In this document: positions 60,903-64,000 of the stretch, in pieces
Position numbering within the stretch: position 1 is the first letter of the stretch
Layout of the letters: the number at the start of each line of letters is the position of its first letter
Assembly (NCBI RefSeq): GCF_028769735.1
Contig: NC_088173.1
Location: 65,017,421-65,081,420, forward strand
Source: Zonotrichia leucophrys gambelii
Taxonomy: Eukaryota > Chordata > Aves > Passeriformes > Passerellidae
Direction of reading: 5' to 3'
Length of the DNA stretch: 64,000 bases
The notes under the pieces: model-generated
Seen by the model: only the letters and a program-made list of their open reading frames with translations
Databases searched by the model: none
What the model was told of the DNA's origin: nothing
Translations under genes and position numbers: made by a program

Positions 60903-62275
60903 GAGCTTGCACAAAACCCAGCAAATCCCCCCAGCCACCACATGCTAATATCAATAAATACCCTGGAATGAAATGGTGGCAAGCTGCTGTCTAGGGTTTA
61001 AAAGTTGAACATAGTATACTCTTCCTGGGTTTTAGCTGGGCTCTTGCTTTGGTGCCAGAGTAACAGCTGTAGCAGCTGCAGATGCATTTTACCACCCAGT
61101 ACAGGCACCTGCTATGACCAAGGAAGTGAAAACCCACAGAGATGCAATTTTCTTTTAATTACATTAGCCTGGTTTTGGCAGCCAGCCACGCACCATGGCA
61201 TTGCTGGGGATGTGGACTCTATTCACAATTAGAGCCTGTCTGTGGGCTGCTTTTGACACTTGGCAGGTTACTTCAAAGAGAAACAGTGAAGGATCCGTGT
61301 CAGTGCTGAATCTCGTTCGGGAGAAATAATAGAGATTGGCATGTTTTTTATGACACAGGTACTGTGTCAGGCTCTGAGATCAGCTTTGTATACTTTTCAG
61401 ACTAGCTGGGCCAGAGCAGCTGTGTGTAGCACTGAAATATACAGGTTCAAGCCACGAGTCTGAGGAGTGCCTTAAAATCACCCATGCTGTTTCATTGCTA
61501 TTTAACACAAATGATGCATTCCTAGACACGCCTCAGTTCAGGGGATGTGAGTGAAGCTGCTCCCAATGAGTTGTACAGGTGAGTATTTTGGAGGCTAGGC
61601 TTGCAGACATGAGCTGTGTGCTGTTCTCCTCAGGGCCAGAGCAGGCTCTAGCCTGTTTCATTTATTCCTAGAGACAGACAGCTTCATCAGAGTGTCCCTG
61701 GGTGCTGTGAAAAACGTGGCTAACTCTGGGTGTTTTCCTTGAGAGGAAGAAGCTGTTCTTTGCTTCAATATTCTCTGTGGCTAAAATTACCTTTTGCTGT
61801 AACAGATGCCTTCAAGTAAGTCCAGATCTCTGTGCTAGGATGGTCACACTCAGGAATAACATCCTGTTCCTTACAGCTTGCATGAGATTCCTTTTGCCAG
61901 CTTGCAGAATATGTTGATGAAACTCTCACGACCCTGAGCACTACTCAGGCAGTGCCTGTTCACTCTCCACTTCAACTCAGGTGCTGTCACTGCTTGAATT
62001 AAGGTCTGTTTTAATGTTAGGCAGTCTCCTTACTGCTTTTCACCATCTGGGCACCAGCTCAGGGTATGAACCATGATGCAAAGTAGGGTTTTGTATCTCT
62101 ATTTTATATTTTGCCCAACTGCATCAGGAAAGCTGACTCAGAAGCTGGCAAATAGCTCACACTTGTAAGGCTCTCACTGTGCTTACCCTGGCACAGGGGG
62201 TGTAAGTGAGAAAGACCCTTGGCACGCTCCTCTGCCTTAGGAAAGCCCCTGCAACCACTGCTGCAGGTTGAAAGA
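60903..62275. other. Unique noncoding DNA
   Basis: Nothing recognised. A GGTTCAAGCC decamer near 61444 resembles a pol III B box but has no tRNA fold. Confidence 0.5.
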
Positions 62276-62957
62276 TGTAGCTGGGGGTGTGTATTCTATT
62301 TCCATCTGTCAGAGGTGGGGCAGTTATCTTCTGTTCATTGGGCACTTTTCCTTATCTCTCCCACAACCAATCCTCCCTCTGGGAAATATCTTCTGTCCAT
62401 GGCCACTGAGTGTCCCTGCAGGGCTGATCCAATCCCAGCATCCCATGGGGAGATGCTCCGCCCAGGGGAGGAGCCAAGCATTCCTCCCTGGATCCAATCT
62501 GAGCTTTGGGACACCAGGGCAGCCTTTGCCCCCTGCATTGCCAGAGGAGCAGCTTTCTGCTCCCTGCATTGCCAGAGGAGCAGCTTTCTGCTGCCCTGCA
62601 TGGCCAGAGGGAGCCCAGGCCCATCTGCAGCAGCCCTGGAGCTGCAGAGGAAAACTCCCCCTTGTGCAGGATCCCTGCTGCAGCAGAACTGTCCCCATTT
62701 AATGGGACTGCTGCCACCACCCTGACCCACAGGGTATCAGGTTGTATTCTAACTCTGTCAGTGGTTTGTTTTATTTTCACTATACATTTGTATTTTTAAT
62801 TTTCCTAGTAAAGAACTGTTATTCCTATTCCCATATCTTTGCCTGAGAGCCCCTAATTTCAAAATTATAATAATTCAGAGGGCAGGGGTTTACATTTTCC
62901 ATTTCAGAGGAATCTCCTGCCTTCCTTAACAGACACCTGTCTTTTCAAACTAAGACA
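62276..62957 (+). mobile_element. Solo LTR of an endogenous retrovirus-like element
   Basis: About 680 bp beginning TGTAGCTGGGGGTGTG and ending near ACTAAGACA, i.e. with TG...CA type ends. It resembles an LTR I know from passerine genomes, including the GCTGATCCAATCCCAGCATC region, the CATTGCCAGAGGAGCAGC units and the right-hand segment with TTTGCCTGAGAGCCCC. There is no gag, pol or env sequence, primer-binding site or second LTR beside it in the window, so it is a solo LTR. The ends are approximate: I found no convincing target-site duplication (AAAGA left, ACCAC right). The open frames of 168 and 144 codons inside are incidental. ERV class was not determined. Confidence 0.75.
62531..62615 (+). 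repeat. 31-bp tandem units inside the LTR
   Basis: Units beginning CCCTGCATTGCCAGAGGAGC start at 62531 and 62562. A third, diverged copy starts near 62594 (CCCTGCATGGCCAGAGGGAG). Each is followed by an AGCTTTCTGCT block in the first two copies. Such U3 repeats are typical of LTR enhancer regions. Confidence 0.9.
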
Positions 62958-64000
62958 ACCACCAAACATGTTCCTTGCTGTATTACCCACACCTGGTCCC
63001 TGGGCCACCAAGGACTGTGAGCAGCAAAGCTCCAGGTATGGAGGAGTTGCCATGAAGGATTTCCATGGGCACCTGAGTGATTTGATTTGCAGAGTGACAG
63101 GGCACAAGACAGATGAGGCTGAGCACACATTCTCTGGCCAGAGACCTGAAAGTCTCTGCGTCCTGTAGGAGACACAGAGCATGCTGTGGCCTTACATGTG
63201 TCAGAGCAAGAGCCATCAATCTCTGCCCCTGCACTATCAGAAAGGGACTGGCCCCAAAACCAGAGCAAACAGCAAGCTGTGAGTCATACCCTGAACTTGG
63301 AATGCATGGCACACTGGAAACCATGCAGTGTGTTTGCAGGACACTGAAAAACTCACTTGTCAGAGGAGGCTGAGATCTGGGCTGTAATATCAGAAATGTC
63401 TGAGCTTTGTCACAGGGAATAAATGTGGCAGGAGAAGACACAGAAATGGCTTCTCTGACCTGTCTAATCCAATGGGTCAGTTAAGTGCTGAACAACAGGC
63501 CTTGAGGGTTCCTCAGCAGAGCTGGAATCATGATTCCATTTCTGAAGACCTTTATTCCCAGCAAATGGAAGGAGTGCACAATGCTGTCAACAGCAGGCTT
63601 GTCTGGAACATAAAATGTGGAGCTTCAAGGAAAAGTTTGTTTTAAATAACATTTTCCATGTAAAATTGTGCTCTGGATTGTTCATTAGTAATATTTATAT
63701 AAAGGACATCACCATGGTATTTAGAAATTAAACATTAAAAGGACAGAGTCCAAGCCTCTCAAAAACAATTAGAGTAAAAGCAGGGTAAATGAAAGAAAAA
63801 ATCTGGTAGATGACATCAGAGTAATTGTTCCTGCTTTGAATCACTCCTGGTGAGAGGAGAACAAAGCCTGAAGTGAAATGATCAGAACAAAAACAAAACA
63901 AAAGGAGTAAAAACTGGAAACAGTAAAGGAATTAAAAAGAATTATGTGGAGCTTCACTCCTTCTTCAGGCCCTGCTGAGATGTAGAAGACCTAGAGCCCT
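62958..64000. other. Unique noncoding DNA
   Basis: No gene or named repeat to the end of the window. The minus-strand 152-codon frame (62983-63441) has no recognisable domain. Confidence 0.45.

Noticed and set aside
62219..62725. 168-codon plus-strand open frame with internal repeat
   Set aside because: It lies almost wholly within the LTR, and the repeated peptide is the 31-bp U3-type unit.

Overview
This window looks like intergenic or long-intron DNA from a bird, most probably a passerine. The evidence is a set of 5'-truncated CR1 LINE 3' ends with the avian signature (around 2940, 35300, 44826, 52766 and 54336), one long terminal repeat of a type seen in passerine genomes (62276-62957), degraded MIR/CORE-SINE-like copies typical of amniotes, and abundant micro- and minisatellites. 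I found no protein-coding gene I can defend. The longest open frames (245 codons at 32640-33377 minus, 184 at 40573-41127 minus, 178 at 15923-16459 plus, 168 at 62219-62725 plus) fall in low-complexity sequence, in the LTR, or in sequence encoding no domain I recognise. I also saw no tRNA, rRNA, snRNA, CRISPR or bacterial-type operon structure.

Layout. 0-4 kb: unique DNA, an (AAT)n microsatellite and a CR1 tail. 4-16 kb: unique DNA with two inverted copies of an unclassified dispersed repeat (4230-4402 and 15515-15690, sharing an exact 44-bp core), an AT-rich hairpin, a MIR relic, a TA/CA microsatellite and a GC-rich composite minisatellite (12031-12460). 16-33 kb: mostly unique AT-rich DNA with a 96-bp tandem duplication, a five-copy 53-bp minisatellite, a 13-bp and a 5-bp repeat, and a long pyrimidine/purine tract (32845-33129). 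33-43 kb: a CR1 relic, a 27-bp higher-order minisatellite, an AT-rich stretch rich in homeodomain-type motifs, an exon-like island (39041-39148), an ancient SINE and a 55-bp duplication. 43-56 kb: three CR1 copies, a second MIR relic, a 12-bp-arm palindrome and a nested 56/10-bp minisatellite. 56-64 kb: unique DNA, another exon-like segment (60028-60121) and the LTR.

Nothing here amounts to a multi-gene system. The more unusual signals are structural: several independent minisatellites whose units cluster at about 53-62 bp, the inverted pair of unclassified repeats, the strand-asymmetric purine tract, the near-perfect palindrome, and a few splice-site-bounded open segments that could be exons of an unannotated transcript. 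All exon and enhancer statements are inference from sequence alone.
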